Shown here piece by piece: positions 1 to 7,524 of a stretch of 64,000 nucleotides of DNA (its first letter is position 1; every line of letters begins with the position of its first letter). The DNA comes from Streptomyces sp. NRRL B-1140 (lineage in GTDB: Bacteria; Actinomycetota; Actinomycetes; Streptomycetales; Streptomycetaceae). The position numbers were made by a program, and so were the translations under genes. A model generated the notes under the pieces. That model did no database searches. It saw nothing but the letters and a program-made list of their open reading frames with translations, and had not been told where the DNA came from. The stretch is taken from contig NZ_LGEA01000069.1 of the NCBI RefSeq assembly GCF_001280065.1, positions 62,001 through 126,000 on the forward strand, read 5' to 3'.

Positions 1-267
1 AACGACGGCATCCCGCAGGAGTTCGACGCCATCCGCAAGGGGCAGATCGACGCCACGATCTCCCAGCCCGCCGATCTCTACGCCAGGTACGCCCTCTACT
101 ACGCCAAGGCCGCCGCGGAGGGCAGGACCTTCGAGCCGGGCAAGACCGACCACGACTCCACCATCATCAAGCTGCCCAACGGCCTGGAGGACCAGCTGCC
201 CGCCCCACTGGTGACCAAGGACAACGTGGACGACAAGGCCCTGTGGGGCAACAACGTCGGGCACTGA
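1..267 (+). CDS. Sugar ABC transporter substrate-binding protein, C-terminal part
   Basis: The window opens inside this gene; frame 1 gives 88 residues ending in TGA at 265-267. The visible part (IPQEFDAIRKGQIDATISQP, then LYARYALYYAKAAAEG) resembles the last lobe of periplasmic-binding-protein-like family 4 sugar receptors of the RbsB type. In that family this region closes the cleft and the helix after ISQP docks on the permease. The N-terminus, signal peptide and most ligand residues lie outside the window, so the sugar cannot be read. It lies 128 bp before the ATPase gene on the same strand and should be the extracytoplasmic receptor of the same importer. Confidence 0.85.
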   Translation, partial: NDGIPQEFDAIRKGQIDATISQPADLYARYALYYAKAAAEGRTFEPGKTDHDSTIIKLPNGLEDQLPAPLVTKDNVDDKALWGNNVGH

Positions 268-395
268 CGGCAGGCGGCCACGTCGGCGCCGGCGGCCTCG
301 CCATCCGTCTCCCCGGCCGTGGCCTCCACCCGGGGCCCGGGTCCACTCCCCGCTCCGCGGTTCCCACCCTCCGTACCCGAAGGACGGTACCCACC

Positions 396-1985
396 ATGGC
401 GGACACCGCCACCACCCCGGCAACCGGCTCCGGACCGCGGTCCCCGGTCGCCGAGGCGACCGGCATCGGCAAACGGTTCGGCGCCACCGTCGCGTTGCGC
501 GACGCCCGTATCAACATCGCCGAGGGCGAATCGCACGCCCTGGTGGGGCGCAACGGCGCCGGCAAGTCGACGCTGGTGTCCATCCTCACCGGTCTCCAGC
601 AGCCCGACACCGGTTCCCTTCGCTTCTCCGGCGAACCGGCCCCCGCCTTCGGCGACATCGACGCCTGGCGCTCCAAGGTCGCCTGCGTCTATCAGCGGTC
701 CACGATCATCGGTGACCTGACCGTCGCCGAGAACCTCTACCTGAACCGGCAGAGCCCCACAGCAGTACGCCCCATCCGGTGGAAGCAGCTCAGGCAGCGG
801 GCGGGGGAACTCCTCGCCGAGTACGGCGTGGCCGTCGACCCCGCCGCGCGGGCCAAGGATCTGACCGTCGAGCAGCGGCAGTTCGTGGAGATCGCCCGAG
901 CACTGTCCTTCGGAGCCCGATTCATCATCCTGGACGAGCCCACCGCGAAGCTCGACGCCCGCGGCATCGGCCGGCTCTTCGCCAAACTCCGGGACCTTCA
1001 GGAGCAGGGCGTCGCCTTCCTCTTCATCTCCCACCACCTGCAGGAGGTGTACGACCTCTGCACCACCGTCACCGTCTACCGCGACGCGGCCCACATCCTG
1101 ACCGCACCCGTGGCCGGACTCGATCACCACTCCCTGGTGGAGGCCATGACCGGCGAGGCCCCGGCGGCACAAACCCTCGTGAACGAGTCTCCGGTGGCAC
1201 CGGTGGAGGGCGCGGAGCTGCTGCGCATCGATGCCCTGACCGTGCCCGGCGCCTGCGAGGACCTCTCCCTGTCGGTGCGCTCCGGCGAAGTGGTCGGGCT
1301 CGCCGGAGCGGCGGCCAGCGGCAACGTACAGGTGGGCGAGGCGATCGCCGGGCTGCACCGTGCCGAGGCCGGCGGGATCTCGGTCGGTGGCAGGGCGGTG
1401 CGCACCGGAGACGTCCCGTCCGCGCTGGCCGCAGGCGTGGGTTTCGTCCCCGAGGACCGGCATCTGCAGGGGCTGGTCAACAGCCGCAGTGTGGCGGAGA
1501 ACGCGACGCTCACCGTCACCGACCAGCTCGGTCCGTTCGGAGTCGTGCTGCCCGCCCGCACCCGTACCTTCGCCCAGCACATGATCCGCGACCTCGACAT
1601 CAAGACCCCGGCGGCGGCCACCCCGGTCTCCGCCCTTTCCGGCGGCAACCAGCAGAAGGTGGTGGTCGCCCGCGCCCTGGCCACCGACCCCCGTGTGCTG
1701 GTGGCCATCCGTCCCACCAACGGCGTCGACGTCAAGTCCAAGGAGTTCCTGCTCGGCAGGATCCGGCGGGCCGCCGGCGAGGGCAAGGCCGCGCTGATCG
1801 TCTCCGACGAACTGGACGACCTCAGGGCCTGCGACCGGGTCGTGGTCATGTTCCACGGACGGGTGGCCGGCGAGTTCACCCGCGGCTGGAAGGACGAGCA
1901 GCTCGTCGCCGCCATCGAGGGCGTCACCGGCACCACCACCCCACCCGCCGCGTCGACGGCGTCCGGCACTCAGCACGGAAGGTAG
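396..1985 (+). CDS. Sugar ABC transporter double ATP-binding protein (RbsA-like)
   Basis: This 529-residue protein has two tandem nucleotide-binding domains, the layout of RbsA/XylG/MglA carbohydrate importers. NBD1 is complete: Walker A GRNGAGKST at 51-59, a signature-like LTVEQRQ near 156 and Walker B IILDEPT near 177. NBD2 keeps SGGNQQKV near 415. Its Walker A is replaced by GAAASGNVQ, as is common in the family. Its Walker B reads AIRPTNGVD where family members have LDEPTRGVD, so the catalytic Asp-Glu pair is gone. The start is ATG 396 with GAAGGACGG upstream; the frame is open further 5' but without coding character. It should power the permease encoded 2 bp downstream. Confidence 0.9.
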   Translation: MADTATTPATGSGPRSPVAEATGIGKRFGATVALRDARINIAEGESHALVGRNGAGKSTLVSILTGLQQPDTGSLRFSGEPAPAFGDIDAWRSKVACVYQRSTIIGDLTVAENLYLNRQSPTAVRPIRWKQLRQRAGELLAEYGVAVDPAARAKDLTVEQRQFVEIARALSFGARFIILDEPTAKLDARGIGRLFAKLRDLQEQGVAFLFISHHLQEVYDLCTTVTVYRDAAHILTAPVAGLDHHSLVEAMTGEAPAAQTLVNESPVAPVEGAELLRIDALTVPGACEDLSLSVRSGEVVGLAGAAASGNVQVGEAIAGLHRAEAGGISVGGRAVRTGDVPSALAAGVGFVPEDRHLQGLVNSRSVAENATLTVTDQLGPFGVVLPARTRTFAQHMIRDLDIKTPAAATPVSALSGGNQQKVVVARALATDPRVLVAIRPTNGVDVKSKEFLLGRIRRAAGEGKAALIVSDELDDLRACDRVVVMFHGRVAGEFTRGWKDEQLVAAIEGVTGTTTPPAASTASGTQHGR

Positions 1986-1987
1986 AC

Positions 1988-3031
1988 ATGTCCGCCACCA
2001 CAGATGTCACGGAGCCCGCACCGGGCACGACGGCGCCGGCCGCGGTGGACACCGCCCGGAGCCGGCTCGACCTCGGCCGTTTCCGTGAACTGTCCCTGAT
2101 CCCGGCCATCCTGGTGCTGGGCCTGATCGGCTTCATCGTCTCGCCGGCCTTCCTGACCGCCGACAACCTCATCGGTGTGCTGCAGCAGTCCACCGAACTG
2201 AGCCTGCTCGTCCTCGCCGCCGCCCTCATCCTCATCTGCGGACGGATGGACCTCTCCCTGGAGTCCACCATCGGCGTGGCCCCGGTCATCGCCGTGTGGC
2301 TCGTCCTGCCCTCCACCGGCGGTCGGTTCAACGGCCTCGGCCTCTTCCCCGAGTGGACGGCCATCCCGCTGTGCCTCCTGGTCGGCGTGGCGATCGGCGT
2401 CCTGAACGGCTTCCTCATCCTCAAGCTGCGGCTCAACGGGTTCATCGTCACCCTCGGCGGGCTGACGATGCTGCGCGGTCTCCAGGTCGCCCTCTCCGAG
2501 GGGCAGTCGATCGTGGACCTGCCGTCCTCGTTCACCTACCTGGGCAGGGCGTCCTGGCTCGGCGTACCGGCGGCCATCTGGATCTGCGCGCTGCTGTTCA
2601 CGGCGGGCGGCAGCGCACTGGCCTGGCTGCGGCACGGCCGGGCGCTGTACGCCATCGGCGGCAACGCCGAGGCGGCACGCACCGCCGGCATCCGCGTCGA
2701 CCGGATCGTGTGGGTCGTCCTCGTCATCGGCAGCCTGCTCGCGGCGTTCGCCGGCATCCTCTACAGCGGCCACTACGGCTCGATCTCGGCGACCCAGGGC
2801 AGCGGCTGGATCTTCCAGGTGTTCGCCGCGACCGTCATCGGCGGGGTCAGCCTCAACGGGGGCAAGGGCTCGGTGTTCGGCGCCCTCACAGGTGTCCTGA
2901 CGCTGCAGCTCGTCGTCAACGTCATGACGCTGGCGGGCGTACCGGCGCTGTGGAACCAGTTCCTGAACGGCGCCATCATCATCGTCGCCCTCATCATCTC
3001 CCGCTTCGCCTCCGGCGAGAAGCAGGACTAG
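1988..3031 (+). CDS. Sugar ABC transporter permease (RbsC/BPD_transp_2 family)
   Basis: This is a 347-residue integral membrane protein with a 35-residue polar N-terminus followed by about eight to ten hydrophobic segments from LIPAILVLGLIGF to GAIIIVALII. Family hallmarks are visible: GRMDLS near the second segment, ILKLRLNGFIVTLG, AIGGNAEAARTAGI in the cytoplasmic coupling loop and VIGGVSLNGGKGSVFGA. These identify the branched-chain/ribose permease family that works with RbsA-type ATPases. The start at 1988 follows the ATPase stop by two bases, with GGAAGG upstream, so the two genes are probably translationally linked. The sugar cannot be inferred from this subunit. Confidence 0.92.
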   Translation: MSATTDVTEPAPGTTAPAAVDTARSRLDLGRFRELSLIPAILVLGLIGFIVSPAFLTADNLIGVLQQSTELSLLVLAAALILICGRMDLSLESTIGVAPVIAVWLVLPSTGGRFNGLGLFPEWTAIPLCLLVGVAIGVLNGFLILKLRLNGFIVTLGGLTMLRGLQVALSEGQSIVDLPSSFTYLGRASWLGVPAAIWICALLFTAGGSALAWLRHGRALYAIGGNAEAARTAGIRVDRIVWVVLVIGSLLAAFAGILYSGHYGSISATQGSGWIFQVFAATVIGGVSLNGGKGSVFGALTGVLTLQLVVNVMTLAGVPALWNQFLNGAIIIVALIISRFASGEKQD

Positions 3032-3109
3032 TGCCGTGGCAGGCACCGTTCGCGCCGCAGCGACGCGGGGCGGCGCCCGCACCGTCCCCCGGCACAGGAA
3101 GGCACGCGC

Positions 3110-3793
3110 GTGGCACTCACCGACGAGGCGATGGACAAGATCAAGGCGATGATCGTCGCCGGCGAGCTGGCGCCGGGTGCGCGCCTGCCGAAGGAGGAAC
3201 TGCTCGCCTCTCAGCTGGGCCTGTCCCGTAACCCGTTGCGCGAGGCCGTCCGCGCGCTCACCGCGATGCGCATCCTCGTGGCGCGGCAGGGCGACGGCAC
3301 CTACGTGTCCAGCCTGGAGCCCCAGCTCCTTCTCGAGTCGCTCTCCTTCGCCTCGGACGTCTCCCAGGGGCACACCGCTCTGCAGCTGTTCCAGATCCGC
3401 AGGCTTCTGGAACCGGCGGCGACGGGGCTGGCCGCCACCTCACTGACGCCCGATGACCTGCGTGACCTCGGCGACATCCTGGAGAGGTCCACGTCGTCGG
3501 CCACGGTCGAGGACTTCGTGGCGCACGACATCGCCTTCCACGCGAGGATCGTGGAGGCGGTCGGCAACCCGGTGTTGTCCATGCTGCTGCGCGTGCTGTC
3601 CACCAGCACCCAGCGGGTACGCATCGTCCGGGCCAGCCAGGCCCGCCGTGCGGTGGCCCACGCGTACCGGGACCACCAGCAGATCCTCGGCGCGCTCCGG
3701 TCCCGCGACGCCCTGCTGGCCGCATCGGCCGCGACGGTGCACATCACCGCCGTCGAGCAGTGGCTGGCGGCAAGCCTGACCGAGGCACCGTGA
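3110..3793 (+). CDS. GntR-family (FadR subfamily) transcriptional regulator
   Basis: This 227-residue protein has an N-terminal winged helix (roughly 7-72; the LPKEELLASQLGLSRNPLRE segment is the recognition part) followed by an all-helical FCD effector domain. The FCD domain shows the D-x4-H spacing (HDIAFHARIVEAVGNP) that normally builds a metal or ligand site. GTG 3110 follows AGGAAGG. The gene lies 78 bp after the permease on the same strand, so it is probably cotranscribed with, and controls, the importer in response to a sugar acid or related metabolite. No operator could be assigned because the promoter of the transport operon lies outside the window. Confidence 0.9.
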   Translation: MALTDEAMDKIKAMIVAGELAPGARLPKEELLASQLGLSRNPLREAVRALTAMRILVARQGDGTYVSSLEPQLLLESLSFASDVSQGHTALQLFQIRRLLEPAATGLAATSLTPDDLRDLGDILERSTSSATVEDFVAHDIAFHARIVEAVGNPVLSMLLRVLSTSTQRVRIVRASQARRAVAHAYRDHQQILGALRSRDALLAASAATVHITAVEQWLAASLTEAP

Positions 3794-3838
3794 GCACCCC
3801 CTGACCGGCTGACCGCTCCCGTCCGGACGCAGCAGCGA

Positions 3839-3877
3839 CGGCAGGCTCCGGCGTCCGGGAACGCCGGGAGCCTGCCG
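3839..3877. terminator. Bidirectional hairpin terminator
   Basis: Arms CGGCAGGCTCC (3839-3849) and GGAGCCTGCCG (3867-3877) pair perfectly. An inner GGCGT/ACGCC stem closes on a CCGGGA loop, giving about 16 bp with one bulge. It sits between the convergent GntR gene and the hydrolase operon and has no T tract, as is usual in Streptomyces. Confidence 0.75.
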
Positions 3878-3893
3878 TAGGAGCCGGAAGGCG

Positions 3894-4592
3894 TCAGTCG
3901 CCCGCCGCGGTTCGTGTCACCGCTTGCGCGATGACACCGGCGACCTCATCGGTGTGGGACAGGTGCGGTGAGTGCCCCGAGGGCACGCGCAGGGTATGCG
4001 CGGCGCGGTCGGCCCACTGCTCCTGGACAGGGGGCGGCAGCGCCGGGTCCTCGGTGGCAACCACGTACGTCAGCGGGACGTCCGTCGGCGCCGCGCCCAG
4101 CTTCTCGGTGAAGGCACGCATGCCCTGCCAGTTGAGGCGCTTGACGGCCTCGGCGGTGAGGAGGGGGTCGACGCCGCTGAAGACGGACTTCTCCGCGTCG
4201 CCCGCCTTGACGGCGAGCCCGTCCGGTGAGTGATTCCAAGTGGGCGGAAAGTCTCCGCCCATCCACTCCATCATCGAGGTGCCCGGCTCCAGGGCGAACG
4301 CGGCGATGTAGACCAGTTCGACGACTTGGTCCGCTTCGGCGGCGACCCAGGTGGCGGGAACACCGCCGTAGGAGTGGGCGGCGAGTACGACAGGCCCCTC
4401 GACGCCCTCCACGGCGGCGCGGACCACCGCGACGTCCTCGGTCAGCCCCTGGGCGGCGGCGCTCAAGGGGTTGCTGCTGGGGAGCTGCACGGCGAGGGAG
4501 CCGATGCCGCGGGCCGTGAGCCGCTCGCGCAACGGGTTGAAGATCCACGGGGTGTGCATGGCACCGTGGACCAGCACGACGGTCGGGTTCAT
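3894..4592 (-). CDS. Alpha/beta-fold hydrolase
   Basis: This 232-residue cytoplasmic protein opens with VVLVHGAMHTPW, which carries the HG oxyanion-hole motif. It has the nucleophile elbow AHSYGG (Ser near 94), and the catalytic His in GHSPHLSH near the C-terminus. Length and motifs match the small EstC/salicylate-esterase-like hydrolases common in actinobacteria. It is the last gene of a four-gene minus-strand operon (gaps 63, 2 and 10 bp). The substrate is unknown; the operon context (thioredoxin-like, metallo-hydrolase, NTF2-like) suggests turnover of small reactive or xenobiotic compounds, which is inference. Confidence 0.85.
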   Translation of the reverse strand: MNPTVVLVHGAMHTPWIFNPLRERLTARGIGSLAVQLPSSNPLSAAAQGLTEDVAVVRAAVEGVEGPVVLAAHSYGGVPATWVAAEADQVVELVYIAAFALEPGTSMMEWMGGDFPPTWNHSPDGLAVKAGDAEKSVFSGVDPLLTAEAVKRLNWQGMRAFTEKLGAAPTDVPLTYVVATEDPALPPPVQEQWADRAAHTLRVPSGHSPHLSHTDEVAGVIAQAVTRTAAGD

Positions 4593-4602
4593 CGGAGGGG
4601 CC

Positions 4603-5013
4603 TCACTCGGTCATCGCAGCGCGGACGAGCGCGGTGTCGGTGAACTGTTCGAAGCGGACGATCAGGCCGCCGCGCACCACGAAGTGATGGGCCACCCGGA
4701 CGTCGATCGGCTTGCCCGTGCCCTTGTGGGTCGCGGTGTAGCGGGCGAGGACGACGACGTTCTCGCCGTCGACGACGTAGGTGTCGTCGTGGGCCGCCCA
4801 GCCGTCCCAGTCCTGGCCGAGCTTCTCCATCACGTGGGACGTGACGCCCTCGGGGGTGCGGTAGGTGCCGGCGAGGGGGAAGCCGGCCATCTCCGTCCAC
4901 TCCACGTCGGGGGCGAGCGTCGCGCGCAGGGCGGCCAGGTCGCCGGCCGCGGAGGCCAGGTACTGGCGGCGTACCACGTCGGCGGGTGCGGTGGAGGTGG
5001 TGAACTCGCTCAT
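4603..5013 (-). CDS. NTF2-like/SnoaL-like family protein
   Basis: This 136-residue protein has the cone-shaped NTF2 fold signature: an N-terminal helix (VVRRQYLASAAGDLAALRATL), then the strand block DVEWTEMAGFPLAGTYRTPE and the later YTATHKGTGKPIDVRVAHHF with a C-terminal VRFEQFTDTA strand. SnoaL-like members act as small isomerases, cyclases or ligand-binding proteins, and no catalytic pair can be named here. ATG 5013 is two bases downstream of the metallo-hydrolase gene. The frame stays open upstream, but coding bias there belongs to the metallo-hydrolase gene. Confidence 0.85.
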   Translation of the reverse strand: MSEFTTSTAPADVVRRQYLASAAGDLAALRATLAPDVEWTEMAGFPLAGTYRTPEGVTSHVMEKLGQDWDGWAAHDDTYVVDGENVVVLARYTATHKGTGKPIDVRVAHHFVVRGGLIVRFEQFTDTALVRAAMTE

Positions 5014-5015
5014 CG

Positions 5016-5822
5016 TCAGCCCCACTGCATTTCGCCCGTGGCGACCTTCGCGCCGATCTGGGCGGCGATCAGCATGCCGTTGCCGGGGTAGCGCTGGACG
5101 AGGGCGTCGGTCAGCGCGGCACCGTCGGCCGCCTTGCCGAGCTCGTCCTCGAAGGCGACGAGATACTCGCGGGTGGCGGTGATGGCGGAGGCGTCGGCGG
5201 GGGCGCCGGGCAGGCGGTGCCCGGGGACGACGAGCTCCGGCTGCAGGGCGGCCATCTCGTCGAGCAGCCCGATCCACGCGGAACGGTCACCGGGAGTGGG
5301 GGTGTCGGCCACCCAGATGTGCTCCTGCTGGAAGAGCAGCACGCCGCCCAGGATCGCGCGGTGTCCGGCCTGCCACAGGTAGTGCCGGTCGGGGAGGTCG
5401 GCCGGGCCGCCCTTGAGCTCGAAACGGTTTCCTTCGAGGGTGAGGTCGCCGGTCAGCGGCTCCAGGTCGACGAGGCGGGTCGGCAGGTTCTGACCCAGAG
5501 CCGCCCATGCCTTGAGCTTGCCCTCGTAGGAGTGCCTGATGTGCTCGATGACGAGCGGGGTGGCGACGAACCTGGCCTCCGGGAAGGCGTCGGCGAGGAC
5601 CTCGGCGCCGAAGTAGAAGTCGGGGTCGCCGTGGCTGACGAAGACGGTGGTCAGCTTCTTGCCGGAGTCGAGCACCTCGGCGGCCAGGCGGTGACCGTCG
5701 GCGCGTGTGAAGGCGGCGTCCACGAGGAGGGCCTCGTTCTCACCGGTCACGAGGGTGGCGGTCTTGTTCTTGCTGCCGACGGGGAAGTCGAGGTCGAGGA
5801 CCTTGAAGGCGAGAGCGCTCAT
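5016..5822 (-). CDS. Metallo-beta-lactamase-fold protein with altered metal motif
   Basis: This 268-residue protein has the overall metallo-beta-lactamase pattern: ENEALLVDAAFT strand, DGHRLAAEVLDSGKKLTTVFVSH, a late VVPGHRLPG and a C-terminal helical tail. The canonical HxHxDH metal site reads SHGDPDFYFG, so the second His is Asp and the last His is Phe. A relative at 15151-15927 keeps an intact HAHPDH, which shows the change is specific to this copy. It may bind a different metal set, or be inactive as a hydrolase. It is the second gene of the operon that starts with the DsbA-like gene. Confidence 0.85.
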   Translation of the reverse strand: MSALAFKVLDLDFPVGSKNKTATLVTGENEALLVDAAFTRADGHRLAAEVLDSGKKLTTVFVSHGDPDFYFGAEVLADAFPEARFVATPLVIEHIRHSYEGKLKAWAALGQNLPTRLVDLEPLTGDLTLEGNRFELKGGPADLPDRHYLWQAGHRAILGGVLLFQQEHIWVADTPTPGDRSAWIGLLDEMAALQPELVVPGHRLPGAPADASAITATREYLVAFEDELGKAADGAALTDALVQRYPGNGMLIAAQIGAKVATGEMQWG

Positions 5823-5885
5823 GGCGGGTTCCTTGCGGTGTGCGGTGGCGTGGGACGGGGGGAAGGCTGGGAACTGCAGGAAGGC

Positions 5886-6503
5886 TCAGTGGGCGGTGAG
5901 GGACACAAGCCGCTGCGCGACCTCGGTGGCGGTGGCGTTTCCGTAGGCCAGCGGGGTGACCCGGTCACCGTCGACGGCGAGGAGCGTGGGGAAGCCGGTG
6001 ACGCCCAGGGCTGCAGCCCGGCGGAAGTCGGCCTCGGCCGCCTCGTGGGCGAGGGGTGCCTCGAAGGCGGCGACCACGGCATCGGCGTCCAGTCCGGCCT
6101 CCTCGGCGACCTTTCGGTACGTCGCCGCTTCGGAGAGGCTGAGACCGTCGACGTAGAAGGCCCGCTGGAGTGCGGTGGCCAGCTCGACTTCTCGCGCGGG
6201 CGCGACCTGGCGCAGGGCGGCGACGCCGCGCGCGGCGGCCTCGGAGTCCATCACGAACGAACCGTCGGCGATCAACCGGTCGTACGCCGCGCCGAACTCG
6301 GCGCCGGTCAGCTCGGCGATCTTGGCGTTGGCGCCCTGGACGTATCCGAACTCGCGGATCGGTACCCGGCGGGGCCCGGTGAAGAGGCCGCCGGAAACCA
6401 CGTCGACGTCGAGCTCGGGATGCAGCGCGACCACCTCACGCAGTGTCCCGGAGAACCCGTGGGACCAGCCGCAGTAGGCATCGAAAACGTAGACGATCTT
6501 CAT
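5886..6503 (-). CDS. DsbA-family thioredoxin-fold protein (CxxS)
   Basis: This 205-residue protein starts KIVYVFDAYCGWSHGF, a thioredoxin-fold strand with the active site CGWS instead of CxxC. A helical insert follows, then the cis-Pro loop GVTGFPTLLAVDGD near 170. It matches cytosolic DsbA-like/FrnE-type proteins, usually 200-220 residues, without a signal peptide. With a single active-site Cys it could act as an isomerase or glutathione-type transferase rather than a dithiol oxidase. ATG 6503 is chosen because the homology begins there; in-frame codons upstream overlap a palindromic operator. It is the first gene of the four-gene operon. Confidence 0.85.
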   Translation of the reverse strand: MKIVYVFDAYCGWSHGFSGTLREVVALHPELDVDVVSGGLFTGPRRVPIREFGYVQGANAKIAELTGAEFGAAYDRLIADGSFVMDSEAAARGVAALRQVAPAREVELATALQRAFYVDGLSLSEAATYRKVAEEAGLDADAVVAAFEAPLAHEAAEADFRRAAALGVTGFPTLLAVDGDRVTPLAYGNATATEVAQRLVSLTAH

Positions 6504-6565
6504 CGGGAACCTCGGCAGAACGGTAGGGCACCCGCCTCGTGCGGGCGATTCTCCTGACTCAACAG

Positions 6566-6583
6566 TACCTGAGGCGTCAGATA
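6566..6583. promoter_or_regulatory. Palindromic operator upstream of the DsbA-like operon
   Basis: Half-sites TACCTGA and TCAGATA flank a GGCG centre, giving an 18-bp inverted repeat with one mismatch, 62 bp upstream of ATG 6503. The size and AT-edged half-sites suit a TetR- or MarR-type dimer. No such regulator is encoded next to it. Confidence 0.55.
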
Positions 6584-6661
6584 TTTCCGGTAGCCCTGCG
6601 GCGCAGGTCACATTGGTCCCCGAGGATGCGACCGCCGCACGGACGTTCCCGGCCGCGAGAA

Positions 6662-6686
6662 GGGACCCGCTGATACAGCGGGCCCC
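6662..6686 (-). terminator. Hairpin terminator after the SDR gene
   Basis: CCCGCTG (6666-6672) pairs with CAGCGGG (6676-6682) around an ATA loop. GGG/CCC extends the stem past one A-C mismatch. It lies 16 bp beyond the SDR stop codon and would end the minus-strand transketolase operon. Confidence 0.6.
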
Positions 6687-6701
6687 TGGTCTCGGTTCAT
6701 C

Positions 6702-7469
6702 TCAGTGGATGTGGGACCCGCCGTTGACGTCGTACGTGGCGCCGGTGACGTATCCGGAGCCGGGCCGCGCCAGGAACGCGACGACCTCGGCGACGTCGTC
6801 GACACCCCCGATGCGGCGCACGGGGATGTCCGCGACCATGGCCGCCTTGCGGTCCTCGTCCAGCTTGCCCTGCGTGATGTCGGTGTCGATGAGCCCGGGC
6901 GCCACGCAGTTGACCGTCACGCCCGACGGGCCCAGCTCGCGGGCCAGCGCCCGGGCGAAGCCGAGGAGTCCTGCCTTGGCCGCGGAGTAGGCCACCCCGC
7001 CGAAGACCCCTCCCCCGCGTTCGGCGGAGACGGAGGAGAGGAAGACGATGCGCCCGAATCCTCGTTCCGCCATGCCTGCCGCCACGCGCTGGGTGATCAG
7101 GAAGCCGCCACGCACGTTGACGTCGAAGATCCTGTCCCATTCGGCGGGCGAGACCTCCAGGAACGGCACGGGCGAGGTGATGCCCGCGTTGTTGACGAGC
7201 GCGCCGATGGGTGGCAGAGCCGCTTCCGCCTGGGCGACGGCCGCGTCGACGGCATCGGCGTCGGTGACGTCCGCCGCGAGGGCGAGGGTCTCGACCCCGT
7301 GGCGGGCGGCGATCTCGCGGGCCGCTTCCTCGGCGGATTCCTTGTCGAGATCGAGTACGGCGACGGCATAGCCGTCGGCCGCGAGCGCGTGAGCGGTGGC
7401 GCGGCCGATGCCGCGGCGGGACCCGGCTCCGGTGACGAGAGCGGTGCGCGGGGTGTTCTGGGGGGTCAT
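6702..7469 (-). CDS. SDR-family NAD(P)-dependent oxidoreductase
   Basis: This 255-residue classical short-chain dehydrogenase has the cofactor motif TGAGSRRGIG near 15, the NNAG motif LVNNAGI near 94, catalytic Ser in SSVS and the YxxxK pair YSAAK. The Asp-rich end of strand 2 (AVLDLDKES) favours NAD over NADP. The C-terminal YVTGATYDVNGGSHIH is typical of the FabG/sugar-alcohol subgroup. It is the last gene of an operon with an MHS transporter and a split transketolase. A likely role is oxidising an imported polyol or sugar acid to the ketose used by the transketolase, which is inference. Confidence 0.9.
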   Translation of the reverse strand: MTPQNTPRTALVTGAGSRRGIGRATAHALAADGYAVAVLDLDKESAEEAAREIAARHGVETLALAADVTDADAVDAAVAQAEAALPPIGALVNNAGITSPVPFLEVSPAEWDRIFDVNVRGGFLITQRVAAGMAERGFGRIVFLSSVSAERGGGVFGGVAYSAAKAGLLGFARALARELGPSGVTVNCVAPGLIDTDITQGKLDEDRKAAMVADIPVRRIGGVDDVAEVVAFLARPGSGYVTGATYDVNGGSHIH

Positions 7470-7524
7470 GCGGGCTCCTGACGGGGCGGTGAGTTCACGG
7501 TCGTCGAGTCAGTGGCTCTCGGTG

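Noticed and set aside
99-1976. 625-codon minus-strand frame over the sugar ATPase gene
   Set aside because: Composition is Gly/Asp/Arg rich without a recognisable fold, and the plus strand carries Walker motifs and proper start signals.
5948-5965. GGGTGACCCGGTCACC palindrome
   Set aside because: It lies within the DsbA-like coding sequence, has different spacing from the island motif and is explained by codon use.
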